60,912 nt of DNA from Hofstenia miamia (taxonomy: Eukaryota; Xenacoelomorpha; Acoela). Where the stretch lies: contig SCFE01000032.1 in NCBI GenBank assembly GCA_004352715.1, forward strand, positions 188,153 through 249,064. Direction: 5' to 3'. Below, piece after piece: positions 1 to 12,156 of this stretch. Under the pieces are notes generated by a model. It was not told where the DNA came from. It worked only from the letters and a program-made list of their open reading frames with translations, and searched no databases. A program made the translations under genes and the position numbers. How positions within the stretch are numbered: position 1 is the first letter of the stretch; each line of letters opens with the position of its first letter.

Positions 1-117
1 CAAGCAGAACTATAAACTTGCTTTGCCTAAAATAGGCTCGTTTTGGGCTCGTTGTATATCAAATACTGTGCTCAAGCTCGGCCGGCTCGTTAGAAGTTCG
101 GCTCGTTGACAAGTCTG
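1..117. mobile_element. hAT-type MITE, distal end (left copy)
   Basis: The tract is rich in GGCTCG/CGAGCC motifs and ends at 117. Read on the minus strand it begins CAGACTTGTCAACGAGCCGA, the usual CAG-start form of a hAT inverted terminal repeat. The next 8 bases (118-125, tttcttcc) are identical to the 8 bases before the matching terminus at 56855, as expected for a hAT 8-bp target duplication. The rest of this copy lies left of the window. Bases 1-52 match 57086-57137 exactly. There is no coding capacity. Confidence 0.75.
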
Positions 118-413
118 TTTCTTCCCATTTGAGGAAATTTTATATTATCAAGCAATGCATTCAATCTTAAAATTAAAAGTACTTTTGCTTAGTATACCAT
201 GAATACTAATACTGTTTATGCCCTTAAACTTTTGATACCCTCTCGCCCTGTCTTCTCGAGTAATCTTCTTTGCGGCTGAATATTTTCGTCGGATTAAGAT
301 TATTCGAAGATAAAATAAACTCATTTCTCTCCTTGAAATTGTTCCAGGCTGGATTTTTTTCAAAACGCTGATCCCGTGACCCGGTGCAAGTTTCTAGGAC
401 AAATTCACGAGGC
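118..413. other. Flank present only in the left copy
   Basis: This stretch follows the hAT end and is missing from the right-hand copy, where the sequence jumps from the equivalent of base 52 to that of base 414. Two short overlapping minus-strand reading frames (148-363 and 224-451) give no recognisable protein and I do not call them genes. Confidence 0.6.
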
Positions 414-684
414 AACCTGTTTGCATTTTTGTTGTATGCATAAATGTACAATACGTAAAATTAAACATTATACTATTAGTAAATTATAGTGCTAATTTCA
501 TTTCGTTTAATTCCAGTTTATTACTTCCAATGCATAATCAAACAATAACTTATGTATATATAGGTTCGTATGCAAAGGAATGGAAAAGGAATTAAAAATA
601 GATGAACAATGAATATTTGATTATACCCATGCCAATTGAAAGAAGTAATTTTTAGGTGTTATATTGTTTGTCCAAACGTATTTT
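414..684. repeat. Duplicate of 57138-57408
   Basis: I see no difference between this stretch and 57138-57408. It is non-coding AT-rich sequence that runs into a gap. Together with 993-2291 it shows that the left end of the window is a second copy of the right end. Confidence 0.9.
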
Positions 685-992
685 NNNNNNNNNNNNNNNN
701 NNNNNNNNNNNNNNNNNNNNNNNNNNNNNNNNNNNNNNNNNNNNNNNNNNNNNNNNNNNNNNNNNNNNNNNNNNNNNNNNNNNNNNNNNNNNNNNNNNNN
801 NNNNNNNNNNNNNNNNNNNNNNNNNNNNNNNNNNNNNNNNNNNNNNNNNNNNNNNNNNNNNNNNNNNNNNNNNNNNNNNNNNNNNNNNNNNNNNNNNNNN
901 NNNNNNNNNNNNNNNNNNNNNNNNNNNNNNNNNNNNNNNNNNNNNNNNNNNNNNNNNNNNNNNNNNNNNNNNNNNNNNNNNNNNNNNNNNNN
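685..992. other. Assembly gap, 308 N
   Basis: Unknown bases. In the right-hand copy the matching interval (57409-58480) is about 1.07 kb and contains a Harbinger-type MITE and an (AT)n tract, so the gap size here is probably not true. Any reading frame drawn across it is meaningless. Confidence 0.99.
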
Positions 993-1292
993 ATATATAT
1001 AATGAACTATAAATTAGCCTAAGACAGCCCGTGGAATTTGAAATGTTTCATGATCCTAGAAAATAGTTTAAACGCTTATTGAAAGCACCAAGTGATACAA
1101 TCGCAACTTCTGATTTTGAGCACGCATACCTCAGTGGGTTTGGGATATCTTTGCGCATGTCAAGAAATAGTCAAAGTTCTTTGTTGCATAAATGAGCTCA
1201 GAACCTTATAAATACATGGATTTTAGCTGTATAGAGAATTTATTTTTTTTTTCAAAAATTCGAAATTTTCAAGGAAAAACAGTTAATCTTTT
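993..1292. other. Left-copy-specific segment after the gap
   Basis: It starts with a short (AT)n tract and continues with about 285 bp of non-coding sequence not present in the right copy, where (AT)n at 58461-58478 joins directly to the equivalent of base 1293. The length difference therefore sits on a microsatellite. Confidence 0.6.
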
Positions 1293-2291
1293 CAACTTCT
1301 TCAGCCACTGCAATACGCTTAATGGAAATCTGCATTAAAGTATGTTCCCCAATAGACATGTACATGAATCACGATTTTAAAACTGCTAATAGGCTTGGAG
1401 AAAATTCTTTGTAAATGTGGAAAAACAGTTTGCCTTTTTATTTGGACATCATACGTGTAACGTTAAGTAGAAAAAGCCCACTAAATTTGTAACTTTTATA
1501 CCGGATAAAGTAGCTAGTAGGAAATTTAAATTTTGTAAATATAATGAAGCAGAATATTGTGGTTACGTTAAAAATAATTTCCGGTACAATACTCTTAAAA
1601 TAATTTGAAAATACTTTTAAAATTTTTGTTATTATTATCATGAGTTATTTACCGAATTCAATTGCATAAAATTACTATTCACCGTGATTTAAATTCTTTT
1701 GCCGACAAAAGAATGCCACATATTGTTAATGTAATAAAATATCGCCTCTAACAGGGTCCCGAAGAATACCTGAAAAAATTTCACCACCAATAGTAAAATG
1801 ATCCTACTGCTAATGCCTATTCTTCACAAAAAACTTCAATAAATGTAAAAATTATTTGAATATAATATCTGAACTTTATTCTATATAACTTCATTCACTA
1901 TCTATGATCCATAGCTATGTTAATGAAATTAACGTTTTAAATTGTCAGCTGCAATACATTCAACTTAAGGATTCAGTAGCATGAATCATCAGGGCTCTTC
2001 CGCCCGAAAGCGTTGTACATTACGAAACTACTTGAATTGAAAAAAATGATACAGTCGCGAGTCATATAGGATCGTACACCTATGGCGCGTTTTCATAGAA
2101 AGCGTACACAAAAAAATACAAAATTCAATAGAAAAAAGTAAATGTATGAGTTAAGAAATATATTTTGTCGGATACTTTTATCACGGCTTTTAGCCTCCGT
2201 GGAATTGTGGAGCACAAATGCTTGATTGCATCCTTAGGAATGGCGTAAAATATACTCTCAAACTGTTGGTATAAATCTGATGGTATGCTGC
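1293..2291. repeat. Near-identical duplicate of 58481-59479
   Basis: It aligns without a gap over 999 bp to 58481-59479 (constant offset 57188). I noticed three substitutions: two in the ggctcNtcNgcccg stretch near 2000 and one in cgaaaNtacttg near 2025. It ends at the 1000-N gap, at the point where the right copy continues into the Tc1 transposase. A 67-residue minus-strand frame (1438-1641) occurs identically in both copies but has no recognisable features. Confidence 0.93.
2125..2291 (-). pseudogene. Tc1-like transposase, C-terminal remnant (left copy)
   Basis: Translated on the minus strand, this short stretch next to the gap reads like the end of a Tc1/mariner-type DDE transposase, including CSTIPRRLKAVIK, a form of the family's C-terminal 'S(I/M)PRR...VI' segment. 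The rest lies in the gap. It is the counterpart of the longer dead transposase at 59313-60359. Confidence 0.7.
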
Positions 2292-3291
2292 NNNNNNNNN
2301 NNNNNNNNNNNNNNNNNNNNNNNNNNNNNNNNNNNNNNNNNNNNNNNNNNNNNNNNNNNNNNNNNNNNNNNNNNNNNNNNNNNNNNNNNNNNNNNNNNNN
2401 NNNNNNNNNNNNNNNNNNNNNNNNNNNNNNNNNNNNNNNNNNNNNNNNNNNNNNNNNNNNNNNNNNNNNNNNNNNNNNNNNNNNNNNNNNNNNNNNNNNN
2501 NNNNNNNNNNNNNNNNNNNNNNNNNNNNNNNNNNNNNNNNNNNNNNNNNNNNNNNNNNNNNNNNNNNNNNNNNNNNNNNNNNNNNNNNNNNNNNNNNNNN
2601 NNNNNNNNNNNNNNNNNNNNNNNNNNNNNNNNNNNNNNNNNNNNNNNNNNNNNNNNNNNNNNNNNNNNNNNNNNNNNNNNNNNNNNNNNNNNNNNNNNNN
2701 NNNNNNNNNNNNNNNNNNNNNNNNNNNNNNNNNNNNNNNNNNNNNNNNNNNNNNNNNNNNNNNNNNNNNNNNNNNNNNNNNNNNNNNNNNNNNNNNNNNN
2801 NNNNNNNNNNNNNNNNNNNNNNNNNNNNNNNNNNNNNNNNNNNNNNNNNNNNNNNNNNNNNNNNNNNNNNNNNNNNNNNNNNNNNNNNNNNNNNNNNNNN
2901 NNNNNNNNNNNNNNNNNNNNNNNNNNNNNNNNNNNNNNNNNNNNNNNNNNNNNNNNNNNNNNNNNNNNNNNNNNNNNNNNNNNNNNNNNNNNNNNNNNNN
3001 NNNNNNNNNNNNNNNNNNNNNNNNNNNNNNNNNNNNNNNNNNNNNNNNNNNNNNNNNNNNNNNNNNNNNNNNNNNNNNNNNNNNNNNNNNNNNNNNNNNN
3101 NNNNNNNNNNNNNNNNNNNNNNNNNNNNNNNNNNNNNNNNNNNNNNNNNNNNNNNNNNNNNNNNNNNNNNNNNNNNNNNNNNNNNNNNNNNNNNNNNNNN
3201 NNNNNNNNNNNNNNNNNNNNNNNNNNNNNNNNNNNNNNNNNNNNNNNNNNNNNNNNNNNNNNNNNNNNNNNNNNNNNNNNNNNNNNNNNNN
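2292..3291. other. Assembly gap, exactly 1000 N
   Basis: A round 1000-base run of N is usually a placeholder for a gap of unknown size. The sequence before it belongs to the duplicated right-end locus and the sequence after it to a LINE, so the two are not shown to be neighbours. Confidence 0.99.
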
Positions 3292-5150
3292 AGTGGGTGC
3301 CAGTGGGTGCCCAGAGTGGATGGTAGTGGGAAGGACATTTCTGATACAGAAGGACCCAAAGAAAGGTAGTGAGGCAAGCAACTTCAGACCAATAACATGT
3401 CTGCCAACAACATGGAAACTGCTAACTTCAGTGATTTCAAGTAGGCTGGTATGTTACTTAGAACAGAACAGGTTGATACCAGAGGAGCAGAAGGGATGTA
3501 GGACGAAGACAAGAGGATGCAAAGATCAGTTGTTGATAGACCAGGCAGTGGTGGAGAATTGTAGAAGAAGGAAGACAAAATTAGCAATGGCATGGATAGA
3601 CTACAGGAAGGCATATGACAGCATATCACATAGGTGGGCCAATGGAGTTTCACAGAAATGGGTTGAGTTTCTAGAGAAAGGTTAAAGGAGACAGGCATAG
3701 GGTATAAGATGGAGAAGAATGGTAGAGCAGTGAGTCACCTGTGGTACATGGACGACCTGAAGATGTATGCTAGTTCAAGGAAGATGTTGCAGAAGCAAGT
3801 GGAAACATTGGAGAAGGCAAGCTGAGATTCAGGGTTAGAATTTGGATTAGGAAAGTGTGCGGAAGTGACAATGACTAGAGATAAGTGTATGGATGGGGAT
3901 GGTTTAAGGACGAGCAGTGGGAATAAGATTGAGGAAGTCAAAGAGGGGTACTTAGGAGTGATAGAGAGGGACAGAACAGATCATGAAGAAATGAATATGA
4001 GGCTAAGAAAAGAATACAAGAGGAGAATAAGGAAGGTTCTACAGAAGTCAGCATTGAATGTTCAGAATAGTATAAAAGCAATTAATACATGGGCGATACA
4101 AGTGTTGAGATATTCGGCAGGAATAGTAAGGTGGAATAAGAATGAACTTACGGAGTTAGACAGGTAGACAAGGAAGATACTAGCAGCAGATAGAGCATTC
4201 AACTTAAATGGAGATGTTGATAGGTACATCGCAAGGCATAAAGGAGGGAAAGGACTGTTAAGTGTGGAGGAGACTGTAGAAGCAGAAGCACTAGGGCTAA
4301 AGGAATATGTAGAAGCGCAACCTAAGGGGTCCCTACTAGAGGTCACTAAGGAGTTAAAGAAGATAAGAACCGAGAGTGAAGGAAAGAAGATATACCAGAG
4401 TAGGATGGAATCAGAGAGACAAACAAGGTATAGGCAGAAGGCAATGCATGGAGAATACTGGAGGAACACAGAAAAGTGTGAAAGAGAAGAGAGCAACAAG
4501 TGGTTAAAGAAGGCAGGACTGAAGAGAGAAACAGAAGCACTAATAATGGCAGCACAGGAGCAAGCAATAAGAACAAACTGGGTGAAGAAGCATATAGACA
4601 AAAGAGTAGAAGTAAGTGATAAGTGTAGGCTATGTAAGAAAGAGGTGGAGACAGTAGATCATCTGATAGCAGGGTGTGAGAAGTTGGCGCAGAATGAGTA
4701 TAAGTTCAGGCATGACAAGGTGGGAAGAATGGTACACTGGAGTTTGAGCAGGCAGCATGGGTTAGAAGCAGCAGACAAGTGGTATGAGCAAAAGCCACAG
4801 GGCGTCATAGAAAATGAGAAGGTTAAGATACTGTGGGACTTCAACATACAGACGAGCAAAGTGATAGAAGCACGGAGGCCAGACATAGTAGTGGTAGACA
4901 AAGAGAAAGATTAGGAACAGTGATAGACATAGCAGTACCAAAGGACAGAAATGTAGAAAGCAAGGAGAAAGAGAAGATAGACAAGTACAGAGAGTTAGCA
5001 GAGGAAATAGAAAGGCTGTGGAAGTTAAAGAAGGTTGAAGTAGTTCCGGTAGTCGTAGGAGCACTAGGAGCAGTCAGTAAGAAGCATAAGAGATACTTGG
5101 AGGAGTTGGGATTACCAAAGTGGGGAGGCAGCATTGTTAGGTACAGCTAG
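3292..5150 (+). pseudogene. R4/NeSL-like LINE: RT plus restriction-like endonuclease, decayed
   Basis: This is the 3' part of a non-LTR retrotransposon ORF, broken by frameshifts and stops; its 5' part is lost in the gap. In order: fingers/palm of the reverse transcriptase (NFRPITCLPTTWKLL; AMAWIDYRKAYDS), the catalytic YMDD at 3745-3756, a CCHC zinc knuckle C-x2-C-x8-H-x4-C at 4624-4677, then RPDIVVVD near 4873-4897 followed after a frameshift by TVIDIAVP. The CCHC plus RPD...D...DVAxP arrangement is that of LINEs with a C-terminal PD-(D/E)XK-type nuclease, which nick target DNA and prime reverse transcription there. The region is more GC- and purine-rich than its surroundings. I recognise the family from motifs, but the exact clade is an inference. 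Confidence 0.85.
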
Positions 5151-5252
5151 AGTCCTGAGGAAAGCTCTCAGACTCCCTGGGAACTGGTGAGTTCCCCGAG
5201 CTGAGAGGAATACCAGCATGAAACTGTGAGAAGTAAGGATAATAATAATAGT
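5151..5252 (+). mobile_element. 3' end of the R4/NeSL-like LINE
   Basis: After the last coding motif comes a short GC-richer 3' UTR with complementary blocks (gggaactggtgagttcccc) that ends in a small ATA repeat (gataataataatag). The sequence then turns AT-rich at once. A short triplet tail is a common end for LINEs of this kind. Confidence 0.65.
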
Positions 5253-8200
5253 AATTGGGAAAAACGAACTAAAATAATTTCTTTAATTGTTAAAAATCAA
5301 AAACTTGGCTTTAAAATTCAGAAAATTTATTGCATACATACAATATATCCAAGGAACAAAGTCATTAAGGTTCCAATAATTCTCTTGTTTATACTTTCAA
5401 ATTCTTGATACAATCATTCCATTTAAAGTAGCTAAAAAATACATTAAAATATTAGATCCGTTTTCAAAACACTGATCTGTTTACTGTGACTTAATTATAC
5501 TTTAAAGATTAATATTGCTCTCTAAAACTTTAATTTTTATAGTTGCTTAAAGATATTTTAAATTCTAAGTGATTCTAATAATTTATTGTCCTCTTTAAAT
5601 GCTTAATATATTTGTAATATCCTCAAATTGCAATTTATAAACTTACTGAAACTGATTTTTTGGAATTATTCAATAATTGTTATCTTAAACTTTTAAGTTG
5701 CAAGTATATTCAATTTTCTATAATTATATATCGAGCAAAAATGATGTAATTATATATATTTTGCAAGCTATATAATTTCCCAACAAATAGAATATGCAAG
5801 CACATGTATATGCAGTTTTACTGCAACCAAATTAAAGGAAGAAATCTAAATTATTTTAACAGGGACGTTGTTATTACTTTTTCAGTTTACTTATAGGCTA
5901 TATTTTGCTCCGGGCCCCGCTTAGGATAAGGCTGACCCTGCTTACCTCCACCCAGGGGTGTACTCGAATGGAGCTCAGCCCACTTTGTTAATTGTGATCG
6001 GGGAGCCAGCTCTCCTTGTTAAAGTTAGATTATGGCTTACGGCTTTAGATTTTTTGTCGATAACTTTAAATTTGGTCAACATGAAATACAAAAATTCACT
6101 ACTCAAATTTAGAATCCTCTTATTAATTTTTAGCAAGTACAGATTTGCCCCTACCCTATGTGTATGGCAAATATATTCATGAATGTCTAAATACATTTTA
6201 AAGTAATAGTTTTATACAACATTTTATATATATATATATATACATATTAAAAATTACTTGGAAAAATAATATTTAAGTAATAAAACGTATTGTCTTTCTT
6301 GGGTAAATGGGCTATTAACATAGTTTTTCGATTTTAGTAAATTATTGTCTTACAATATAAATAGGATATATATATATATATATATATTTTACTATATCAA
6401 CCTAGTTTGTAGAGTTATTTTCATTTCTAAGCAGCGCATTTTTAAAAATATAAAAGTAATTTATAACCACAAGATCATCATATACGTTTGATTCTATGTC
6501 TGCCTGCTAAAATAACCCATTATCTAGTAAATATTCAATTATCAACGCAGATTTTACTTTCTTTTAAAAATTTTAGAGAAAATGTTGTAAAAAATGCAAT
6601 AATGTATGAATTTAGGGGGAAATTATAATCATTTTGTAAAATTTGTGCATCCGTATTTTGACAGTTTTTGGCAGTTCTCAGTTTAGTTTATTTTGATTGC
6701 TTTACCCTGAAGCTGTTTATTTTCCTTAAATAATTTTTTCACAGAAAATTTGAGAAGATGCATTAATTCAATTAATTTTCGCCCACGCAGTTGAACGTTT
6801 ACCGCCATTATTGACAAAGTTTGAAAGTTAAACAATATTTAATTATAACAGGTTAATGAAAACAATTAGTTAATAGGAAAAATTTAAAACTTTCATTTAA
6901 TTATTTACAATTATGAGTAGAGTTTGTATTACATTTCTCATTTCTATATAACAATGGTTTCGATTTCTATCACCTTAGTTAACACATTTCATGCAATTGT
7001 TCGGAATAATCATGCATGCAAAGTTTCCTTAGATTTTAAAGTAATATGCTTAATAGTAAACTTTCATAAAGTCCATGGATTATAATGTTAATAAGAGGTA
7101 AGGGACATCGTGCCTAATGAAAATAATTAATTTCATTTAAGATGTATTTGTTTTCAAACTCATAAAACCTTTTCAATAATTTTGCCTACATATTATATTT
7201 GTGTCGAATTAATAACCACAAAGTTATCAAATGCTCAAACAATTTTTCACTATTCGTTAGTATTGATTAGGGCACTTCAATTATAGACCCATGCACAAAT
7301 TTTTCCATGAGCAAGTCAGGTTTTGATAGCAACAAAGATGGAAACAGCCTTTTATTTTTTTTCATCCAAAAATTTTGCCTTATCCGGATCATCCTGGCTC
7401 GCAACCCATGTAGTTTTTCAAAAGTCGACCCAGCCCTGCCTGCAATTTACACTTGTTTTAACCCCGCTCGACCAGCAACTTGTTGTCCAGTAATTATTAT
7501 GGTACAAAGACAGGGTCAAAATTCTAGAATACTAGAAAGTGTATGGAAACAACATCATTATAGAATTAAGAGCCTGGAAGAGTTTTTTTGGTTAAATAGG
7601 CCACCAAGCTCACTGATAGTATACGTAAATATATTTGAAATGTTCTACTTTTCGCAGATCTTTCATTGGGTTTCATTGGGACGAACAGCTGCTTCCACTT
7701 TTGAACAGCATAGCTTCTTTAAGATCTATTAATTTAATGCTGAAATCCCTAAAATTGCTTGTTGTTTAATTGCTTCATTGGCTAAATTATAATGACAAAA
7801 TATTTGAAATGTTTAAGCTTTATGTTTAGAAGCTTTGCTGCATAATTTTTTTACTTTGGTAAAGTTTTCCCGAAGAACTGGTAAAAAAACAAATGATTAA
7901 TTACATTGTTCCAGAATCTTGATATGTAATTGAAAATGTGTAAATTATAATATTCATCTTATAGACGCCATGAAAAGAACAGACCAATTTCGCTTATTTC
8001 AAACATCATCGGTATGCAAATATGCTGTATAAAGCTAAATATTTTGAAATCAGACTATTTATATATATAATTTAATATTGTCTGCTCCTAAAATTAGTAC
8101 CATGATACAGTTTTTTATTTAATAATTGACCTTTGTTTGATTATTTAGTCATTACTACACTTCTCCTACTTTATGTTGTGATCTTAGTCGGATGTCAAAG

Positions 8201-8331
8201 TTTTATTCTCTTGGTTAATGTTTGTTCATGAAAATTTCGGATTTCATTAATTTTTACAGCATGTTTGTATACTGATGATATTTGAAGTAAATGAAACAGG
8301 TCTATCCCTTTTCTAGCATCTATCTAGAATA

Positions 8332-8369
<38 letters not shown>

Positions 8370-8530
8370 CGTAATGTCATTGTTTTTATCACAACTGACA
8401 CTGAACCAAAAATGCGCGCAGCATTTGATGGCCGTTTTGATATCCCCTCGTGAAATGAGAGCATTCAACTTAGTACATGTATCACTAATGATCACGAGCA
8501 ACTGACGATTGAAAATTTTTACAACCGCCA
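5253..8530. other. Non-coding AT-rich stretch
   Basis: No gene is supported here. It contains (TA)n tracts near 6224-6241, 6367-6388 and 8334-8367, and a small GC-richer patch at 5908-6025. A 141-codon plus-strand frame at 7307-7732 has a poly-F/low-complexity start and no motif I recognise; I treat it as chance or a relic. Confidence 0.6.
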
Positions 8531-8539
8531 AATGAATTA

Positions 8540-9440
8540 AATTGTGTTATTCCTGAAAAATCTGCAACAAGTCCCTGGAAGTCATATTTTCAACAATTTA
8601 AAACTGCTTTTGGCAATTATCCGGCATTTCAGTTAGAGGAAGACGTGAATTATCGCAAAATTTGCCACATTTGTCTGTCTTAAAACCCATGTTAGAAATT
8701 ATGCAATATACGAAAAACTTCTTCGATATTTTTGAAAGAAATTGCCGAACCTCTCATTTATATTTCCAGCACTTGTCTGGAATTTATTTAATAAACCACC
8801 GTCTTGGCCTTGATTCGACACATTTCTCAATATCACAGGAAATTTGCAACTGATCTCCGATTGCTAATAGAAGACAAATTGTGGATTTATTGTGGCTCCT
8901 ATTTGTGTGTTACTGCAGCATACATTTGGCGGGACAGACTTACATCAGAAAATCAGGATTATTACAGATAAATTACAGGAATTTACGAAAAATTCCCGAA
9001 ACTTAACTGGTATGTATTTGTTGATCTTATACCAAAAAAGGTTGGATCATGCATATTTGATATGATTCAAAAAATTGCAAAAAATTGGTGAGCATTAGTG
9101 TTGTTCTTTGTCAGCCTTTATTCAGAGCTATTAAGGGGAAGCTACTGATTGTAATCGACTGGATCTGGAATTTTATACATTTTTACGACAACATCGCAGT
9201 CACGAGCAATACAAATCAATCAGATTTGAAAGCCAGAAGCTCATTGGGAAAGGTAAGGAGACATACTGACAATGTGGAAAAACACAGTAAATCTAAGGTT
9301 GAAAATGCAGTCCACAATTCTACAAACAACTGTTTATTGTCGATCGTAATTATCCCTTAAAGAACTTATTAATAAAAATTGAGGAAAATAACGTCACGCA
9401 TAACATCTTAGTTGCTGATGACAATGATTATGATAGTGAT
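8540..9440 (+). pseudogene. Decayed coding-like region, family unknown
   Basis: Reading across stops and frame changes gives stretches that look like protein rather than random AT-rich translation, for example SPWKSYFQQFKTAFGNYPAF, then LLIEDKLWIYCGSYLCVTAA, AAYIWRDRLTSENQDYY and WYVFVDLIPKK. The aromatic-rich pattern suggests a dead transposase, but I could not tie it to a named family. The frame at 9085-9360 belongs to the same interval. Confidence 0.3.
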
Positions 9441-11840
9441 TAGTAATTTTTAAAACATTTTCTGCAAGCCTGCATGATAACGACACTCAAAATATAATTT
9501 TGAATGGTATGCAAGAAATTCAATTATCGCGCCTTCCAGAGATGGTAATGGCCAAGGCACTGGAAAATTATTTGCGACAATTAAAAACGGACTATTACGC
9601 AACAGTGTCCACAAATGAGTCCAAAATCATTACATTGTATAGAATTTATAAGAAATATGTTGAAATATAAATTTCAATTTATAGATTTTCAATTTCAGTG
9701 TTTAGCAAAACAATTTTTTTGTGAAGGATTATAAAAAAAAACGAATTGACATTAAATTTAGACCCATGACCACTCTCTGCACTGCCTCACAATGTATTAA
9801 TGACAGTTTATAAAGAATAAAACGTAAAATCATAATCGCACATTTACTCGAACTTTTGAAATTATTTACCTAACCTGCAATCGCAAAATTTTAAGTAACT
9901 ACACAACCGACACCCACACTCACGTCCACTCTTATTGGCCATATTAAATTTAACAGAAACTGGAACATTTTTATTTAACAGCTTTCTTACTAAATTTTCT
10001 TTACTAAACAGAAAAGAATGGGAAAAAATTGTACTTTATACTGCCAATATTTTTGTACGAATAGCATTGTAACTGAGATGGTTTTTGTGAAAAATGATAC
10101 TTTTAAATAAATTCGTTCCTAGCCAAAAATTGGTAAATTATAACAATATATAATAATACAGATCTATTGAAAAGATTTAACACATTTTAAAGTGTATTTA
10201 ATATTGTTTTTAACCATATATATATATGATTACACAGGGGGTACCCAGGGGCGTGATTATATTTAATTAGGAAAACGCAAATAAGGTAACAGAATTACGA
10301 AAATGGGACGCATAATGCAACAGTTGTTGATGACATGAATTTATAGGATACCTTAAGAAACAGTCGACTTACAAACATGCTGTATAATGCCAATTTCATG
10401 TTCGCAGCTTGCAAAAGAAATGGGTCTTTAAATAATTAATTAATTGAAGTCAACGTTATTCATATTTTATTAAAATGTGTAATATTAACCAGAATAATCA
10501 TTTATAGACTCTTGATTCTGAAAAATATTAATAATCAGCACTTGGAATATCTATGCAACATCCAACAATGTCACTTGTATTAAATATTTTTATAACATTA
10601 AAATTTCTGCAAGTAGAACATTAATGTAGTTGCAATTAAAACATACCGTAAAGGTCAAAAAGGCAAATACAGTAGTGCAGTAAGTGAAAAGAAAGCAGAA
10701 CTCGTTAACATGCATACTACACTTCATAAAACCACAATATTTATATAAAAGACAATTTTGATGATATAATATAAAAAATTCGATAATAAAAATTAAAAAT
10801 CGAAGTTCATTAAAATATGGCAACGCAATAAACGTTTTATGCATAAGCTTTTAAAACATTTTCACTAATGTAAGAACGCCATACATTATAAAATGTCGAA
10901 TCAATATCTTCTTTACTGGTAAAAACTTAAGCAAATTTTGCTGTAAATTTTAATTGTACTGCAAAGAAATTGCAAATGTTGTTTAAACAAGTGAATAATT
11001 TTTTAAAAATAGTTTGACACGTCCCATTTACATTATCTGCATTACACAAGCAAAAAACACAAAACAACTGTCATTCCGATACAATATATACCATAACATA
11101 ATTATGTTTATAATTTTTACGTTCTCAGAAAATCTGCATTGACGTTTACGATCTCGAAATTATAAATCTAAATTTCAATAATCCTACTCCATATTTATTT
11201 AAAAGCAATCTCACTTTAATTTCTACATAAATGATAAAGTTAGATGTATATCTTTCTAGTCCTATAAAATAAAAGGATAACTTGTAATTTTGTTTACTAA
11301 AATACTAAAAACGCAAGTTTTCAAAATATCTAAAATGCGATAAACGTAAAATTTGAAAATTAAATTTCGATGCATGATTTTACTTACCAAATAAAGTATT
11401 GTGTTGCTTTTTGAGATGAGCAGTATGATGATCATGCTGAACAGAGCTTACTAAAGCGAAAAGAAAGGGAAGAATAAACATACTAAAAGAAAAAAGTACA
11501 TTATAATAAGGACTTAAGACTATTATAAAAAATATTTTGATGAAATGTAATTGGTAGAATCAGTAAACTAGCGCAAAATGAATTTAGCATAAAAGTTTAT
11601 AATGATTTTAAATACAAACAAAATCAATTAATCGCATACTGACATGTTTGCATTTAAGTATTTAATGTTATTGTCCTTGCCAAATGGGATCGAACACACA
11701 AAACTGAACCGTCAATCGAAACCGAATATTTCTTTTATAGTTTTTGTATGAGTTTTTTTTAATCATTGTAAGATTGGTCAATTCAAGGCTATTCCGACGC
11801 TATCTTTGGATTTTATCAGTTGACAATAATGGACGAGATA
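9441..11840. other. Non-coding AT-rich stretch
   Basis: I see no gene. A 10-bp (TA)n occurs at 10218-10228, next to a GC-richer spot (acagggggtacccaggggcg) near 10237-10256 that could be a transposon end but has no visible partner. The 84-codon minus-strand frame at 10590-10844 is low complexity and rich in F, Y and C, and is not convincing. Confidence 0.5.
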
Positions 11841-11844
11841 CCGT

Positions 11845-12156
11845 TTGTCAAACATGAGCTCTCAACCTGTTGAAAAAATTCTAATTGTGCGAGTCCATAT
11901 GTATTTCATTAAAGAAAAGCAAGAAGGAAGGGCAGGATCTCAAAGACCAGTACGGAAGCGTGTAGCTGAAGCGCTAGGCTTCTCAACAAATAATGTTTCT
12001 AGAACTATTGCTCAGTGGAACAAGAATAAAGATCCTTCATTTTCAGATGAACCGGTCGTCAGAGGGAAACCCCCTGTATGCTACTCTAACTACCTTTCTA
12101 CGCCAAACTTTAAAGGCATTATTCGAAACATTCAATGCTTATCGCTTCTAAATTAA
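11845..12156 (+). pseudogene. Helix-turn-helix transposase N-terminus, orphan fragment
   Basis: This is a 103-codon frame. Residues about 8-70 read like the DNA-binding N-terminus of a Tc1/IS630-type transposase: an opening helix, then KRVAEALGFSTNNVSRTI, a helix-turn-helix pattern, followed by a basic linker with RGKPP. No DDE catalytic domain follows; the sequence turns into ordinary AT-rich DNA. It is probably a 3'-deleted relic. The family is inferred from pattern only. Confidence 0.45.

Noticed and set aside
148-451. Possible link between the PAWNNFKERN peptide here and the AWRSF repeats
   Set aside because: Only a loose resemblance, in overlapping frames with no signal peptide or dibasic pattern.
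636-1022. Three plus-strand frames across the first gap
   Set aside because: Made of N; no real residues beyond a few at each end.
1438-1641. 67-codon frame present identically at 58626-58829
   Set aside because: The identity reflects the duplicated locus, not conservation; composition is that of random AT-rich translation.
2125-3685. Very long open frames across 2292-3291 on both strands
   Set aside because: They are open only because N is not read as a stop. Only the ends carry real protein: Tc1 remnant on the left, LINE on the right.
4062-4601. 179-codon minus-strand frame, with other antisense frames over 4346-5134
   Set aside because: Shadow of the LINE ORF on the opposite strand; S/L/F-rich, as expected from complementing a purine-rich coding strand.
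7307-7732. 141-codon frame
   Set aside because: Low-complexity start, no motif, no conserved composition and no splice or polyadenylation context. Likely chance.
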